Positions 23,784-35,515 of a stretch of DNA of 64,000 nucleotides are shown one piece after another (within the stretch, counting starts at the first letter, position 1; every line of letters begins with the position of its first letter). The position numbers and the translations under genes are program-made. Location of the stretch: contig NKIM01000026.1 in NCBI GenBank assembly GCA_002255955.1, forward strand, positions 1 through 64,000, given 5' to 3'. The notes under the pieces were generated by a model. It was given only the letters and a program-made list of their open reading frames with translations, was not told the DNA's origin and ran no database searches. The DNA is from Burkholderiales bacterium PBB2 (GTDB lineage Bacteria; Pseudomonadota; Gammaproteobacteria; Burkholderiales; Burkholderiaceae_C).

Positions 23784-23820
23784 AACAGCTTAGCGGCGTA
23801 GGTCGCTAAGCTGTTTTTCT
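23784..23820 (+). terminator. Intrinsic terminator after the tRNA-Lys remnant
   Basis: AACAGCTTAGCG and CGCTAAGCTGTT form a perfect 12-bp stem around an 8-base loop, followed by TTTCT. It probably belonged to the original tRNA-Lys gene. The following 23821-24080 has no gene that I can support. Confidence 0.8.
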
Positions 23821-24080
23821 TTGTACTTCTGATTTTCGGCCCACGCAGGCACCATGTAGCCGTGGGCACCCGCTGAGGCCGGCGGTTTCTGAGAGCGTGG
23901 AAGGTAGACCTCCAACTCGGCCCCGCCATCGCCCTCTAGACAGCGGTTGCCTGATGCGCTGTCGGTCCTGTCGAGGTATCTCAGCACCGCGCACTTCCCA
24001 GTAGGGGTGAGTCAGGTTGACGATCGAGTGGGAATGATCTCGTGGGCTAGAAACTTAGGTTCAGGCCCCGAGTGAAAGCA

Positions 24081-24110
24081 AAAGGCGGCCTGCAAGGCCG
24101 CCTTTTTTGT
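24081..24110. terminator. Bidirectional terminator beyond the aldehyde dehydrogenase gene
   Basis: AAAGGCGGCC-TGCAA-GGCCGCCTTT, followed by a T-run on the plus strand and by TTTTGCTTT on the minus strand, 24 bases after the dehydrogenase stop. Confidence 0.8.
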
Positions 24111-24133
24111 TTCAAGTCAGCAGCGCTGGAGGC

Positions 24134-25654
24134 TCAGAAGAAACCCAGGGCATTGGGCGAGTAGCTGACCAGCAGGTTTTTGGTCTGCTGATAATGGTCC
24201 AGCATGGCTTTGTGGGTTTCGCGGCCAATGCCGGATTCCTTGTAGCCGCCGAAGGCCGCGTGCGCCGGATAGGCGTGATAGCAATTGGTCCAGACCCGGC
24301 CCGCCTGGATGGCGCGGCCCATGCGGTAGGCGCGGCTGCCGTCGCGCGTCCAAACGCCGGCGCCCAGGCCGTAAGGCGTGTCATTGGCGATCTGCAGGGC
24401 CTCGGCCTCGTCCTTGAAGGTGGCCACGGCCAGCACGGGGCCGAAGATTTCTTCGCGGAACACGCGCATACTGTTCGTGCCCTTGAAGAGCGTGGGCTCG
24501 ATGTAGTAGCCGCCCGCCAACTCGCCCGACATCTGCTTGCGGCCGCCGCCGATCAGCAGCTGCGCGCCTTCCTGCTTGCCCACTTCCAAGTAGGACATGA
24601 TTTTGTCCATCTGCAGGGCTGAGGCCTGGGCGCCCATCATGGTGTCGGTGTCCAGCGGGCTGCCTTGCTTGATGGCGGCCACGCGCTTGAGTGCGCGTTC
24701 AATGAAGCGGTCGTAGATCGACTCTTGAATCAGCGCCCGGCTCGGGCAGGTGCAGACCTCGCCCTGGTTGAAGGCAAACAGCACCAGGCCTTCGATGGCC
24801 TTGTCCAGGAAGGCGTCGTCCTGGGCCATCACATCGTCGAAGAAGACATTGGGGCTCTTGCCGCCCAGCTCCAGGGTGGCCGGGATCAGGTTGCTGGCTG
24901 CCGCCTGCGCAATCACGCGGCCGGTGGCGGTGGAGCCGGTGAAGGCAATTTTGGCGATGCGCTTGCTGGTGGCCAGCGGCATGCCGGCCTCGCGGCCATA
25001 GCCGTTGACGATGTTGAGCACGCCGGGCGGCAGCAAGTCGGCGATCAGCTCGGTCAGCACCAAGATGCTGATCGGTGTCGATTCCGCCGGCTTGAGCACC
25101 ACGCAGTTGCCTGCGCCCAGGGCAGGCGCCAGCTTCCAGGCCGCCATCAGGATGGGAAAGTTCCAGGGGATGATTTGCCCGACCACGCCCAGCGGTTCGT
25201 GGAAATGGTAGGCCACGGTGTGGTCGTCGATCTGGCTCAGCGCGCCTTCCTGCGCGCGCAGGCATCCGGCGAAGTAACGGAAATGGTCGGCGGCAAGCGG
25301 GATGTCGGCATTGAGGGTTTCGCGGATGGGCTTGCCGTTGTCCACGGTCTCGGCATAGGCCAGCAATTCGAGATTGGCCTCGATGCGATCGGCGATCTTG
25401 AGCAGGATGTTGGCGCGGGTGGCGGCATTGGTGGCGGCCCACTGGGTCGTGGCGGCATGGGCGGCGTCCAGGGCCAGCTCGATGTCCTCGGCGGTGGAGC
25501 GGGCGGCGCGGGTGTAGACCTGGCCGCTGATGGGGGTGACGACGTCGAAGTACTCGCCTTTGACCGGCGGCACGAAGCGGCCGCCGATGAAGTTGTCGTA
25601 CTGCGCTTTGTAGGCAAGTGTGGCGCCGGGGGTGTTGGGGCTGGCGTAAAGCAT
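24134..25654 (-). CDS. NAD-dependent aldehyde dehydrogenase (ExaC/AcoD type)
   Basis: The protein has 506 residues from the ATG at 25654 ([16 protein letters not shown]) with GGAG 6 bases upstream; the frame is open further but the family starts here. It oxidises aldehydes such as acetaldehyde to acids in the cytoplasm. Motifs: the cofactor-site [29 protein letters not shown], the general-base Glu in [12 protein letters not shown], and the catalytic Cys in [14 protein letters not shown]. The [11 protein letters not shown] form is that of bacterial acetaldehyde dehydrogenases AcoD/ExaC/AldB. A divergent sigma-54 activator lies next to it, and a good -24/-12 promoter lies 109 bases upstream, so expression is likely induced by its substrate or a related alcohol/aldehyde. 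Confidence 0.93.
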   Translation of the reverse strand: MLYASPNTPGATLAYKAQYDNFIGGRFVPPVKGEYFDVVTPISGQVYTRAARSTAEDIELALDAAHAATTQWAATNAATRANILLKIADRIEANLELLAYAETVDNGKPIRETLNADIPLAADHFRYFAGCLRAQEGALSQIDDHTVAYHFHEPLGVVGQIIPWNFPILMAAWKLAPALGAGNCVVLKPAESTPISILVLTELIADLLPPGVLNIVNGYGREAGMPLATSKRIAKIAFTGSTATGRVIAQAAASNLIPATLELGGKSPNVFFDDVMAQDDAFLDKAIEGLVLFAFNQGEVCTCPSRALIQESIYDRFIERALKRVAAIKQGSPLDTDTMMGAQASALQMDKIMSYLEVGKQEGAQLLIGGGRKQMSGELAGGYYIEPTLFKGTNSMRVFREEIFGPVLAVATFKDEAEALQIANDTPYGLGAGVWTRDGSRAYRMGRAIQAGRVWTNCYHAYPAHAAFGGYKESGIGRETHKAMLDHYQQTKNLLVSYSPNALGFF

Positions 25655-25762
25655 GTCGGTCTCCGTGTGTTGTGTTGGGGTCTCAAGGTCTGGGCCCGCT
25701 CCGTCTCCATCCCAGATGCTGAGTTGCGGGGTTGGAGGCAAGCAGGCCAGCCGCAGGATTTC

Positions 25763-25780
25763 TTGCACGGAGCGTGCCAA
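25763..25780 (-). promoter_or_regulatory. Sigma-54 (-24/-12) promoter of the aldehyde dehydrogenase gene
   Basis: On the minus strand TTGGCACGCTCCGTGCAA carries GG and GC exactly 10 bases apart (GG at 25778-25777, GC at 25766-25765), close to the consensus TGGCAC-N5-TTGC. It lies 109 bases before the start codon and faces the dehydrogenase. The next gene encodes a sigma-54 activator, which supports it. Confidence 0.75.
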
Positions 25781-25875
25781 GGCCTTGGTTTGCTCGGAAT
25801 TTGGGCGTAAGGGGCTGCTGCTGCGCGGGGCGAAAAGACTGGCCGGTACGGCTGGCTGCGCACCGTGTCGCCCCA

Positions 25876-25894
25876 CTGTCACGAAAGAGGACAG
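25876..25894. promoter_or_regulatory. Inverted repeat, possible activator site
   Basis: CTGTC-N9-GACAG lies 96 bases upstream of the sigma-54 promoter, a usual distance for an upstream activating sequence of an AcoR-type regulator. Only one copy was seen, so this is tentative. Confidence 0.4.
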
Positions 25895-26072
25895 GTGGCC
25901 GCCTCGCATGGCACAGCAGTCCAGCCGCTTGTGCTGGAAGCGGGCAAAACCAGCTCAAGGGCTTGGCAAGCGCCATGAGCCTGTTAAGGTCGCGCTGCGG
26001 CTCGGGTGCCAACACCTGAGCCGCGTCCGATTCAGAGCCCGTTCACAAGGGCCGATCACGGAGACACACGCG

Positions 26073-28127
26073 ATGACTGCTGCCAATGCCTTGATGAGCT
26101 TGCGCACGCCGCCCAGCCGCCTGCGACAGGCGCGCCGGCAGCTGCTGGAAACCGGTGAGCTGGGCGCCGGCTTGCTCGATGCCCGACTCCATGCCAGCTG
26201 GCAGCGCAGCCGGGCCTATGGTCTGGCGCCCGAGGGGCGGCCGCAGGGGGTGCCGCATGCGTCGGCCGCCCAGCTGGCGCGGGCCCTGGAACAGCGCCGC
26301 GCCTTGCTGGCCCAGGCCCGGCCGGTGATGGAGTTTGTGGCCGAGCAGGTGAGGGCCAGCGACAGCCTGGTCATTCTGGCCGACCCTCAAGGCATGCTGC
26401 TGCACGCGCTGGGCGACGATGGCTTTGCCGACAAGGCCGCACGGGTGGCCTTGCGGCCCGGCGCCGTCTGGCTGGAACAGTGGCGCGGCACCAATGCGAT
26501 CGGCACGGCGCTGGCCGATGGCCGGCCTGTCGTCATCAACGGTGCCGAGCATTACCTAGAGCGCAATGGGTTCCTGACTTGCGCCGCTGCGCCCATCGTC
26601 GACCCCAGCGGTGCCTTGCTTGGGGTGCTGGATATCTCCGGCGACCGGCGCGGTTACCACCCCCACACCCTGGGCCTGGCCCGTTCGGCCGCGCGCATGA
26701 TCGAGCACCAGCTGTTTGTGGCCCGCCACGGCGGCGGCCTGGTGCTGCGCCTGCACAGCCGTCCCGAAGGCCTGGACACAGTCACCGAGGGCTTGCTGGC
26801 CCTGGCCGATGACGGCCTCATCCTCGGCGCCAACGGCCTGGGCCTCGAGTGGCTGGGTCTGGCGTCCGGTGCCTTGGGCCGCTGCACGGTGGAGGCGGCG
26901 CTGGGGGTGCGCATGCAGGAGCTGCTGGCCGATGTGCACGGGGCGCATGGCTCGCAGCCGCGGCGCCTGCAGCGGGTGGACGGCAGCTTGATCTACGGCC
27001 GGCTCGATGGTGCCCGGCCCCTGCAGCCCCGCCCACGCGTGGCGCCGCCGGCTGCCTCGGTTTTGCTCACGACGGCGCCGCCAGCGTATGCGCCTGCCCC
27101 TGCCCCGGATGCACTGAGCGCGCTCGACACCGGTGACGCGGTCGTGCACAAGCTGATCGAGCGGGCGCGTCGCGTGCTGGCCAAGCCGATTGCCTTGCTC
27201 TTGCAGGGCGAGTCGGGCGTCGGCAAGGAGTTGCTGGCGCGGGCCTGTCACCAGAGCGGGCCGCGGCGCGCCGGGCCTTTTGTGGCCATCAACTGCGCGG
27301 CGCTGCCCGAGCATCTGATCGAGGCCGAGCTCTTCGGCCACCGGCCGGGCGCCTTCACCGGGGCGCTCAAGGAAGGGGCGCCAGGGCTGCTGCGCCAGGC
27401 GGATGGAGGCACGCTATTCCTCGACGAGATCGGTGACATGCCGCTGGCGCTGCAGGCCCGGCTGCTGCGGGTCTTGCAGGAGCGCCAGGTCTCGCCGCTG
27501 GGCGGTGGGCAGCCGGTGGCGGTGGACTTTGCGCTGATCTGCGCCAGCCATCGGCGCCTGCGCGATGAGGTGGACGCGCAGCGCTTCCGCGAGGATTTGT
27601 ACTACCGCATCAACGGGCTCAGCGTGCAACTGCCGCCGCTGCGCGAGCGCAGCGATTTTGCGGCCCTGGTGCAGCGCCTGCTGGCCGAGGCGGAGCCGAG
27701 CCGCAGTGTGAGCGTAGAGCCCGATTTGTTGGCGCTGCTCGCCCGCCATCGCTGGCCTGGCAATCTGCGCCAGCTGGCCAATGTGCTGCGCACCTGCTGC
27801 GCGCTGCTCGATGCAGACGAGGCGCAGATCGGCTGGAGCCACCTGCCCGACGAGGTGGCCGAAGAGTTGCAAGCCCTGGTGTGGGCAGAGTCCGCCCAGC
27901 CTGAGGAGGAGGAGAAGGAGGAGGCGGCGCCGCTGGAGCTGGACCTGCGCCTGGCCTCCAGCCGCTGCGTTCAGCAGGCCCTGGCCTTGGCCCAGGGCAA
28001 CCGCAGCGAAGCGGCACGCCGGCTGGGCGTCAGCCGCAACACCCTGTACCGCAAGATGCGCGAAGCGGGCCTGGATGCACGGCTGGATGCGCGTCTGGAT
28101 GCCCGGCTGCATGGTCCGCTCGATTAG
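26073..28127 (+). CDS. AcoR-like sigma-54-dependent activator
   Basis: The protein has 684 residues from the ATG at 26073 ([19 protein letters not shown] 9 bases upstream). The frame extends upstream but into the divergent promoter. The N-terminal sensor region (about 60-210) is GAF-like, with [20 protein letters not shown] and GEPHYL-type [19 protein letters not shown], as in AcoR. A PAS-like stretch follows. The AAA+ domain has Walker A GESGVGKE (about 378), the sigma-54 contact loop GAFTGA (about 425) and Walker [12 protein letters not shown]. The Fis-type helix-turn-helix is C-terminal ([20 protein letters not shown]). It probably activates the divergent aldehyde dehydrogenase through the -24/-12 promoter. 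The C-terminus ends in a short [10 protein letters not shown] repeat. Confidence 0.92.
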   Translation: MTAANALMSLRTPPSRLRQARRQLLETGELGAGLLDARLHASWQRSRAYGLAPEGRPQGVPHASAAQLARALEQRRALLAQARPVMEFVAEQVRASDSLVILADPQGMLLHALGDDGFADKAARVALRPGAVWLEQWRGTNAIGTALADGRPVVINGAEHYLERNGFLTCAAAPIVDPSGALLGVLDISGDRRGYHPHTLGLARSAARMIEHQLFVARHGGGLVLRLHSRPEGLDTVTEGLLALADDGLILGANGLGLEWLGLASGALGRCTVEAALGVRMQELLADVHGAHGSQPRRLQRVDGSLIYGRLDGARPLQPRPRVAPPAASVLLTTAPPAYAPAPAPDALSALDTGDAVVHKLIERARRVLAKPIALLLQGESGVGKELLARACHQSGPRRAGPFVAINCAALPEHLIEAELFGHRPGAFTGALKEGAPGLLRQADGGTLFLDEIGDMPLALQARLLRVLQERQVSPLGGGQPVAVDFALICASHRRLRDEVDAQRFREDLYYRINGLSVQLPPLRERSDFAALVQRLLAEAEPSRSVSVEPDLLALLARHRWPGNLRQLANVLRTCCALLDADEAQIGWSHLPDEVAEELQALVWAESAQPEEEEKEEAAPLELDLRLASSRCVQQALALAQGNRSEAARRLGVSRNTLYRKMREAGLDARLDARLDARLHGPLD

Positions 28128-28174
28128 GCTGGCGGCTTCTGGAGCTTTTGTTTTCCGCAGGAGGCGGTTTCTCG

Positions 28175-30124
<1,950 letters not shown>

Positions 30125-30179
30125 TCGCCGGAACCTGCGAGACCCCAAACACGGCCAGGTCCGTGGCTTCGCACCCATC

Positions 30180-30206
30180 AGGGCGCCCGAGAGGGCGCCC
30201 TTTTTT
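30180..30206 (+). terminator. Terminator of the tadA-ldcA unit
   Basis: AGGGCGCCC-GAGA-GGGCGCCCT followed by TTTTT, 56 bases after the ldcA stop. Confidence 0.85.
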
Positions 30207-30423
30207 GTCCGCTCGCCTGCCTCAGGTCGTTGCTTTTGCAGGCACCAGGGGTCGAAAGTGCCAGGGCTGACGCGGGAAAACCCTCCGAAACGCTTGTCGC
30301 GCAAGTGACAAAAGCGATGGATGCCGTGCAATGCGGCGTTGCAGCATGGCGACAGCACGAATCTTTACCTGCTGCCGAGATGGCTCTGAATGGCGCATGA
30401 CCTTTGGCATGGGGTGAGCGTAA

Positions 30424-30443
30424 ATGCTTGAAGAATCAAGCAT
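30424..30443. promoter_or_regulatory. Inverted repeat upstream of the TonB-dependent receptor
   Basis: ATGCTTGA-AGAA-TCAAGCAT is a perfect 8-bp inverted repeat 208 bases before the receptor start, with no T-run. It could be an operator. The rest of 30207-30650 has no gene. Confidence 0.4.
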
Positions 30444-30650
30444 CTAGCGCTCCAGCGCTGATGTGAAAACGACCATTTTTCAGGCGCGCCGCGCGTACTT
30501 TCCCTAGGCAGCCACCTGGGCGAAGCGCTCGCCAGAATGCGTTCAAGCGTGCGTTCAGCGCACCAGTGCTTTTATCCATCGCTCTGGGTGTGCCGGCCTC
30601 GCTCTGTGTCTATCGACCTCGCCCGCATTCTTTCCTGGAGTTAGCAGTTC

Positions 30651-33374
30651 ATGTTCAAAAAATCCCCGGTCGGCGCCGCTGTTTGGATCGCTCTTGGCGG
30701 TCTGGCGCTGGCCACCTCGTCCGCGCACGCCCAACAACAACTCGAGCGCATCGAGGTCACTGGTTCGTCCATCAAGCGCATGGTCGACACCGACAGCGCC
30801 TTGCCCATCTCCGTCATCTCGGCCGCTGATCTGCGTGCGACCGGTGTCAACTCGGCCGAAGGTGCCCTGGCCAAGATCGCAGCCAGCCAGTCCATGACCG
30901 GCAGCTCGCAAACGATTGGCTCCGGCACGGGTGGTGCGGCTTACGCCAATCTGCGCGGCCTGGGTTCGAACAAGACTCTGGTGTTGCTGAACGGCCGCCG
31001 TGTGGCCGCCTTTGCCTTCAGCTCCGCCTCGGTAGACCTGAACTCCATTCCCTTTGCAGCGATCGACCGCGTGGAAGTGCTGCGTGACGGCGCTTCCGCC
31101 ATCTACGGCACCGACGCCATCGGCGGCGTGATCAATTTCATCACCAAGCGTGATTACCGCGGCATCGACGCCTCGGTGAACTACTCGAAGCCGCGCGAGG
31201 AAGGCGGCGTCAAGAAGGGCATCGCCGTGAGCGGCGGCTGGGGCAATCTGGAGGCCGACGGCTTCAACGTCTGGGCCTCGGTCGACAAGCAGACCAATGA
31301 GCGCGTGCGTGCCGTGGATCGCGACTTTGCCCGCACGGGTGTGATCCCTGATCGCGGCCTGCTCAAGACCTCGGGCACCTCCTTCCCGGCCAACTTCTCG
31401 CAAACCCAGCCGGTGCTGGATGCCGCGGGCAAGCCGGTGCTGGACGAGACCGGTGCCCCTACGTCCGTCTCGTTGTCGGGCAACCCCTCGCTGAAGGGCT
31501 GCGCACCGCCGTTCTCGCTCTACCTGCCCAGCATTTCGACCAGCACCTGCCGTTTTGATTACACGGCCTTCATCGACATCATCCCGGACACGGAAACCAA
31601 GACGGGCCTGCTCAAAGCCACCGCCAAGGTGGGTGGCCAGTACCTGTCGCTGGAACACATGGCGACGGATAGCAGCAATATCGCGCGGGTCGCTTCTGAC
31701 CCGGTGACCGGCCTGAGCATGCCCACCAGCAGCCCCTTCTTCCCGAAGAGCTATGCCGGCATCGACCCGACCCTGCCCATCACCGTGGGCTGGCGCATGA
31801 TCCCTGGCGGTGCTCGCACCAACCAGGCCTCGACCAAGGCCAACCGCACCGTGATCTCGGTGGACGGCAGCTATGGCAACTGGGACTACCGCGCCGGCTT
31901 CTTCAATGCCGAGAGCAAGGGCAACCAGGACATCCAGGATGGCTACGTCAACAAGTCCTTGATCCAAAAGGGCGTGACCGAAGGCAAGCTGAACCCCTTT
32001 GGTGAAGCCGATGCCGCCGCACTGGCGCTGATCGAAGCCGCCAAGATGCGCGGCGTCTACTCCAACGCCAAGGGCAGCAGCCAGGGTGTGGATTTCAATG
32101 CCTCGACCCAGTTGTGGGACATGGCTGGTGGCCCCGTGGGCGTGTCGGTGGGCGCCGAGTTTCGCAAGGACAAGTACCGCAACGACACCATCGACAGCAT
32201 CGTCGATAACGTGCCTTCCCTGGGCGTCGCGCCCTACCACGTCAGCGGTGACCGCAAGATCTCGGCGCTGAGCACCGAGTGGCTGTTCCCGGTGAGCAAG
32301 GATGTCGAGCTGACCTTTGCCGGCCGTTTCGACAAGTACTCGGACTTTGGTTCCACCTTCAACCCGAAGGCTGCCATCCGTTGGACGCCGGCCAAGAACG
32401 TCAATGTTCGCGCGTCCTACAACACCGGCTTCCGCGCTCCCTCGCTGGACGAGGTCTACGGCCCGCAAGCCGTCAGCTTCACCGGTGACCCGTACGACGA
32501 TCCGGTCCTGTGCAAGGGTGGCGTGGTGCAGTCGGGCGGCGTGGAGTCGCGCGATTGCGGCCAGCAGGCACAGATCCAGTCGGGCGGCAACACCGAGCTG
32601 AAGCCGGAGAAGTCCAAGACCTTCTCGCTGGGTCTGGCCTTTGAGCCGGTCAAGGGTCTGACCGCCTCGATCGACTACTGGAACATCAAGATCACCAACT
32701 CCATCTCGGCCGTGTCCGAGCAGGCGATCTTCGGTGACCCGGCCAAGTACGCCTCGCGCTATCGCCGCTGCAAGGACCTGAGCGCCGACGTGCAAGCCAC
32801 GCTGGACCGCTGCAACACGCCCGAGTGGAAGAACTCCAACGCGCTCGGCTATGTGGTGGCCTTGAATGACAACCTCGGCGATGTGAAGACCGATGGCTTC
32901 GACTTTGCTGCAGGCTATGCCTTCCACAACAGCTTCGGCCGCTTCCAGCTCGGTTGGGAGGCTACTTATGTTCGCAGTTATGAGTACCAGCGCGACAAGG
33001 GTGATCCGTTCATCCAGAACGTGGGCAAGTACACCGACTCCAGCCCGGTGCTGCGTTGGCAGCATGCCGTGACGGTGAACTGGCGCCTGGGTGACTTCAG
33101 CACCAACTTCGGTCTGGGTCACAAGTCGGGCTATGTCGATCAGAACGCGGTGGAAGAGCAGTACTTCAACAAGGTGAAGTCCTACACCTTGGCCGATCTG
33201 TCGGTGACCTGGAGTGGGATCAAGCACACCAAGTTCACCGTCGGCCTGAAGAACCTCTTCGACACCAAGCCGCCGTTCTCCAACCAAGGCACCGTGTTCC
33301 AGCAGGGTTATGACCCCCGACTGACCGACGCCTACGGCCGCACCTTGCTGCTGCGCGCCAGCCTGTCCTACTGA
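30651..33374 (+). CDS. TonB-dependent outer-membrane receptor
   Basis: The protein has 907 residues with a signal peptide (GGLALATSSAHA) and a TonB-box-like ERIEVTGSSIKR. The plug domain has ANLRGLGSNKTLVLLNGRRV and YGTDAIGGVINFITKR. The beta-barrel ends in LLLRASLSY, an aromatic C-terminus as needed for BAM insertion. The form of the plug (GSSIKR, LNSIPFAAIDRVEVLRDGAS) is that of the large receptors for carbohydrates, peptides or other nutrients in Burkholderiales and Xanthomonads rather than of a clear siderophore receptor. No STN signalling domain precedes the plug, so it is not an obvious partner of the FecI/FecR pair. tonB-exbB-exbD-exbD lie downstream. Confidence 0.93.
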   Translation: MFKKSPVGAAVWIALGGLALATSSAHAQQQLERIEVTGSSIKRMVDTDSALPISVISAADLRATGVNSAEGALAKIAASQSMTGSSQTIGSGTGGAAYANLRGLGSNKTLVLLNGRRVAAFAFSSASVDLNSIPFAAIDRVEVLRDGASAIYGTDAIGGVINFITKRDYRGIDASVNYSKPREEGGVKKGIAVSGGWGNLEADGFNVWASVDKQTNERVRAVDRDFARTGVIPDRGLLKTSGTSFPANFSQTQPVLDAAGKPVLDETGAPTSVSLSGNPSLKGCAPPFSLYLPSISTSTCRFDYTAFIDIIPDTETKTGLLKATAKVGGQYLSLEHMATDSSNIARVASDPVTGLSMPTSSPFFPKSYAGIDPTLPITVGWRMIPGGARTNQASTKANRTVISVDGSYGNWDYRAGFFNAESKGNQDIQDGYVNKSLIQKGVTEGKLNPFGEADAAALALIEAAKMRGVYSNAKGSSQGVDFNASTQLWDMAGGPVGVSVGAEFRKDKYRNDTIDSIVDNVPSLGVAPYHVSGDRKISALSTEWLFPVSKDVELTFAGRFDKYSDFGSTFNPKAAIRWTPAKNVNVRASYNTGFRAPSLDEVYGPQAVSFTGDPYDDPVLCKGGVVQSGGVESRDCGQQAQIQSGGNTELKPEKSKTFSLGLAFEPVKGLTASIDYWNIKITNSISAVSEQAIFGDPAKYASRYRRCKDLSADVQATLDRCNTPEWKNSNALGYVVALNDNLGDVKTDGFDFAAGYAFHNSFGRFQLGWEATYVRSYEYQRDKGDPFIQNVGKYTDSSPVLRWQHAVTVNWRLGDFSTNFGLGHKSGYVDQNAVEEQYFNKVKSYTLADLSVTWSGIKHTKFTVGLKNLFDTKPPFSNQGTVFQQGYDPRLTDAYGRTLLLRASLSY

Positions 33375-33398
33375 TCCTTCGCGGCATCGGTGGCGCCC

Positions 33399-33426
33399 AA
33401 ACGCGGCCCTTCGGGGCCGCGTTTTC
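33399..33426 (+). terminator. Terminator of the receptor gene
   Basis: AACGCGGCCC-TTCG-GGGCCGCGTT followed by TTCTGTTT, 25 bases after the stop. The following 33427-33899 holds no gene; a weaker AATGCC/GGCATT hairpin followed by TTTTG lies at about 33682-33727. Confidence 0.85.
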
Positions 33427-33899
33427 TGTTTCAGAACCTTTCCTTTTCTCACGCAAGACCTCGCGTAAACCCTGATCTGGCGCGTGATGGGAATTGGCTC
33501 GATACCACTAAAATACCAGTGTGGCTTGCCGCTTGTTGAGGATCAAGGCCTGCCGAACGATTGGGCTGTCATGCTCTTGTCAGGTCCTGGGGTAATCCCC
33601 ACGGCTTAGGGGCTTGGGAACTCGTTTATGATCGTAGGCGCTTGTGTAGATGTCCGACTCCGCCTGACGCGGCTTCGGGTGAATGCCAGGCTCAAGCCCG
33701 CGGTCGAAAGCTGACGGGCATTTTTGTTGTAGGTGGTGCTGCAAGTGCCGATAAGCGAACTCAAGTCGTTCTTCTGGGGCGATGAGAGCTCAGAAATTGG
33801 CAAACTGCGGGACCCGAACGTTCGAGACGGGCGCTGCGCAGGGGTGATGAACCCACGTGTCTTGATGAAAGAAATTCGCAGTCTTAAGAAGGAGCGCGC

Positions 33900-34550
33900 A
33901 TGAACTTTGCGCAGGATAAGCAAGGCTCGTCACGCTTCACGGGTATTGGCATCGTGGTCTTGATCCACGTGTTGATCGCGTGGGCGTTGGCAAGTGGACT
34001 GGCCCGGAAAGCCATTGAGGCGGTCAAGGGTCCCATCGAGACCAAGGTGATTGAAGAGAAGGTCAAGCCGCCGCCGGAGCCTGAAAAGGTCGTTCCGCCG
34101 CCGCCGGACCTGAAGGCGCCTCCGCCGCCGTTCATCCCGCCGCCGGAATTCCAGGTGACCGCACCCGCTCCGCCGGCACCGGCTATCCAGTCGACCCAAG
34201 TGGCGCCCCCGGCTGCCGCACCGGTTCGCCCGGCTCCGCCGCCGACTGCGGCACCGGCACCGGCACCGGCCCCGGTTCGCACGGGCCCCAAGACCGCTGG
34301 CATGGTTTGCACCAAGATGGGCAAGCCGGAAGTGCCTTCGGTGAACTGGAGTGGTGAAGCGCTGTACAAGGTCACCGCGACCGTCAAGTCGGGTCGTGTG
34401 GCCAGCATTGAAGTGCAGAGCCTGCGTCCCGGTGTGGATCGCAAGGCCCAGCGCGCCATCATTGCGGCCATCGAGGAAACACTGCGCGACACTTACGAGT
34501 GCCCCGGTGACCACGTGTTCGAGCAGGAATTCCAGTTCCGCATCGAATAA
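33900..34550 (+). CDS. tonB: TonB energy transducer
   Basis: The protein has 216 residues. A single N-terminal membrane helix (GIGIVVLIHVLIAWALASGL, with the usual His) is followed by a proline-rich periplasm-spanning stretch at about 55-135 (PPPEPEKVVPPPPDLKAPPP). The C-terminal domain (VNWSGEALYKVTATVKSGRV to QRAIIAAIEETLRDTYEC) contacts receptor TonB boxes. It couples the inner-membrane proton gradient to outer-membrane transport with ExbB/ExbD, encoded directly downstream. Confidence 0.93.
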   Translation: MNFAQDKQGSSRFTGIGIVVLIHVLIAWALASGLARKAIEAVKGPIETKVIEEKVKPPPEPEKVVPPPPDLKAPPPPFIPPPEFQVTAPAPPAPAIQSTQVAPPAAAPVRPAPPPTAAPAPAPAPVRTGPKTAGMVCTKMGKPEVPSVNWSGEALYKVTATVKSGRVASIEVQSLRPGVDRKAQRAIIAAIEETLRDTYECPGDHVFEQEFQFRIE

Positions 34551-34656
34551 GGCCGCGACAGGCTAGAGTTCTGCAAGACCCCAACACTGGGGCAGGGCAG
34601 TGCCCGGCTCCATTTCTCTCAAACCGATTTCGATTTCATTCGCAGGAGTTGACTCC

Positions 34657-35490
34657 ATGATTTCTCGTATTTCCGGCCTGTTCGCCGCCATCGCTTTTGC
34701 TGCGGCAATGGCTGTTTCGCCTGTGCAAGCTCAAGAAGCTGCTGCTTCCGCTGCTGCACCCACCGAGGCAGTTGCTCCTGCTGCCGACGCTGCTCCCGTG
34801 GCCCAAGCCGCTGCCAAGCCTGCTGACAATCCTTACGGCCTGCAAGCCATGCTGGCTCACGGCGACATGGTGTCCAAGGGCGTTCTGGCCCTGCTGCTGA
34901 TCATGTCCATGGGCAGCTGGTACATCCTGATCACCAAGCTGTGGGACACCCAGAAGCTGGCCAGCGAAGCCAAGGACGTGCGCGCCACCTTCTTCAAGAA
35001 GGCCAGCCTGGCCGAAGGCGTCAAGGGCCTGAAGGAATCGAGCGCGTTCCGCTATATCGCGGCCAACGCCATCGAAGCTTCGGAGCACCATGAAGGCGCC
35101 CTGACCGAGAACATCGACCACAACACCTGGGTGTCGACCAACATCGAGCGCTCGGTGGCTGAAGTGCAAGGCCGCGTGCAAACCGGTCTGGGCTTCCTGG
35201 CGACCGTCGGTTCGACCTCGCCTTTCATCGGTCTGTTCGGTACCGTGTGGGGTATTCTGCAAGCCCTGACCGCCATCGGCGTTGCCGGCCAAGCGTCCAT
35301 CGACAAGGTGGCAGGCCCTGTGGGTGAAGCGCTGATCATGACCGCCATCGGTCTGGGCGTCGCTGTGCCGGCCGTGCTGGGTTACAACTGGCTGGTGAAT
35401 CGCAACAAGTCGGTGATGGGCCAAGTGCGTGCCTTCGCTGGTGACCTGCACGGCGTCCTGATGGGCAACCGTCAAGTTGCCAAGCGCTAA
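34657..35490 (+). CDS. exbB: ExbB-type proton channel protein with signal peptide
   Basis: The protein has 277 residues from the ATG at 34657 (AGGAG 9 bases upstream). An N-terminal signal peptide (FAAIAFAAAMAVSPVQAQ) and an Ala-rich linker precede the MotA/TolQ/ExbB domain. That domain has three membrane helices (VLALLLIMSMGSWYILI; LGFLATVGSTSPFIGLFGTV; GEALIMTAIGLGVAVPAVLG). The pore-lining Thr/Ser-rich helices are conserved. The cleaved periplasmic extension is typical of one ExbB subgroup. It acts with ExbD and TonB. Confidence 0.93.
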   Translation: MISRISGLFAAIAFAAAMAVSPVQAQEAAASAAAPTEAVAPAADAAPVAQAAAKPADNPYGLQAMLAHGDMVSKGVLALLLIMSMGSWYILITKLWDTQKLASEAKDVRATFFKKASLAEGVKGLKESSAFRYIAANAIEASEHHEGALTENIDHNTWVSTNIERSVAEVQGRVQTGLGFLATVGSTSPFIGLFGTVWGILQALTAIGVAGQASIDKVAGPVGEALIMTAIGLGVAVPAVLGYNWLVNRNKSVMGQVRAFAGDLHGVLMGNRQVAKR

Positions 35491-35515
35491 TCAGCGCTGA
35501 CCCGGAGAACCCATC

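Noticed and set aside
23790-23987. 65-residue minus-strand frame after the island boundary
   Set aside because: Its end runs through a perfect terminator hairpin and it shows no recognisable family; may be a remnant but not supportable as a gene.
24665-25810. 381-residue plus-strand frame opposite the aldehyde dehydrogenase
   Set aside because: Gly/His-rich shadow translation without motifs.
30424-30443. FNR box before the receptor gene
   Set aside because: TTGA and TCAA are separated by 4 bases instead of the 6 between them in TTGAT-N4-ATCAA.
30555-33452. 965-residue open frame on the minus strand opposite the TonB-dependent receptor
   Set aside because: Shadow of a high-GC gene: no family motifs, low-complexity His/Gly/Arg composition, while the plus strand has a complete receptor with signal peptide and barrel end.
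33561-33785. 74-residue open frame before tonB
   Set aside because: No ribosome site, no family resemblance, composition like non-coding DNA; probably the leader/promoter region.
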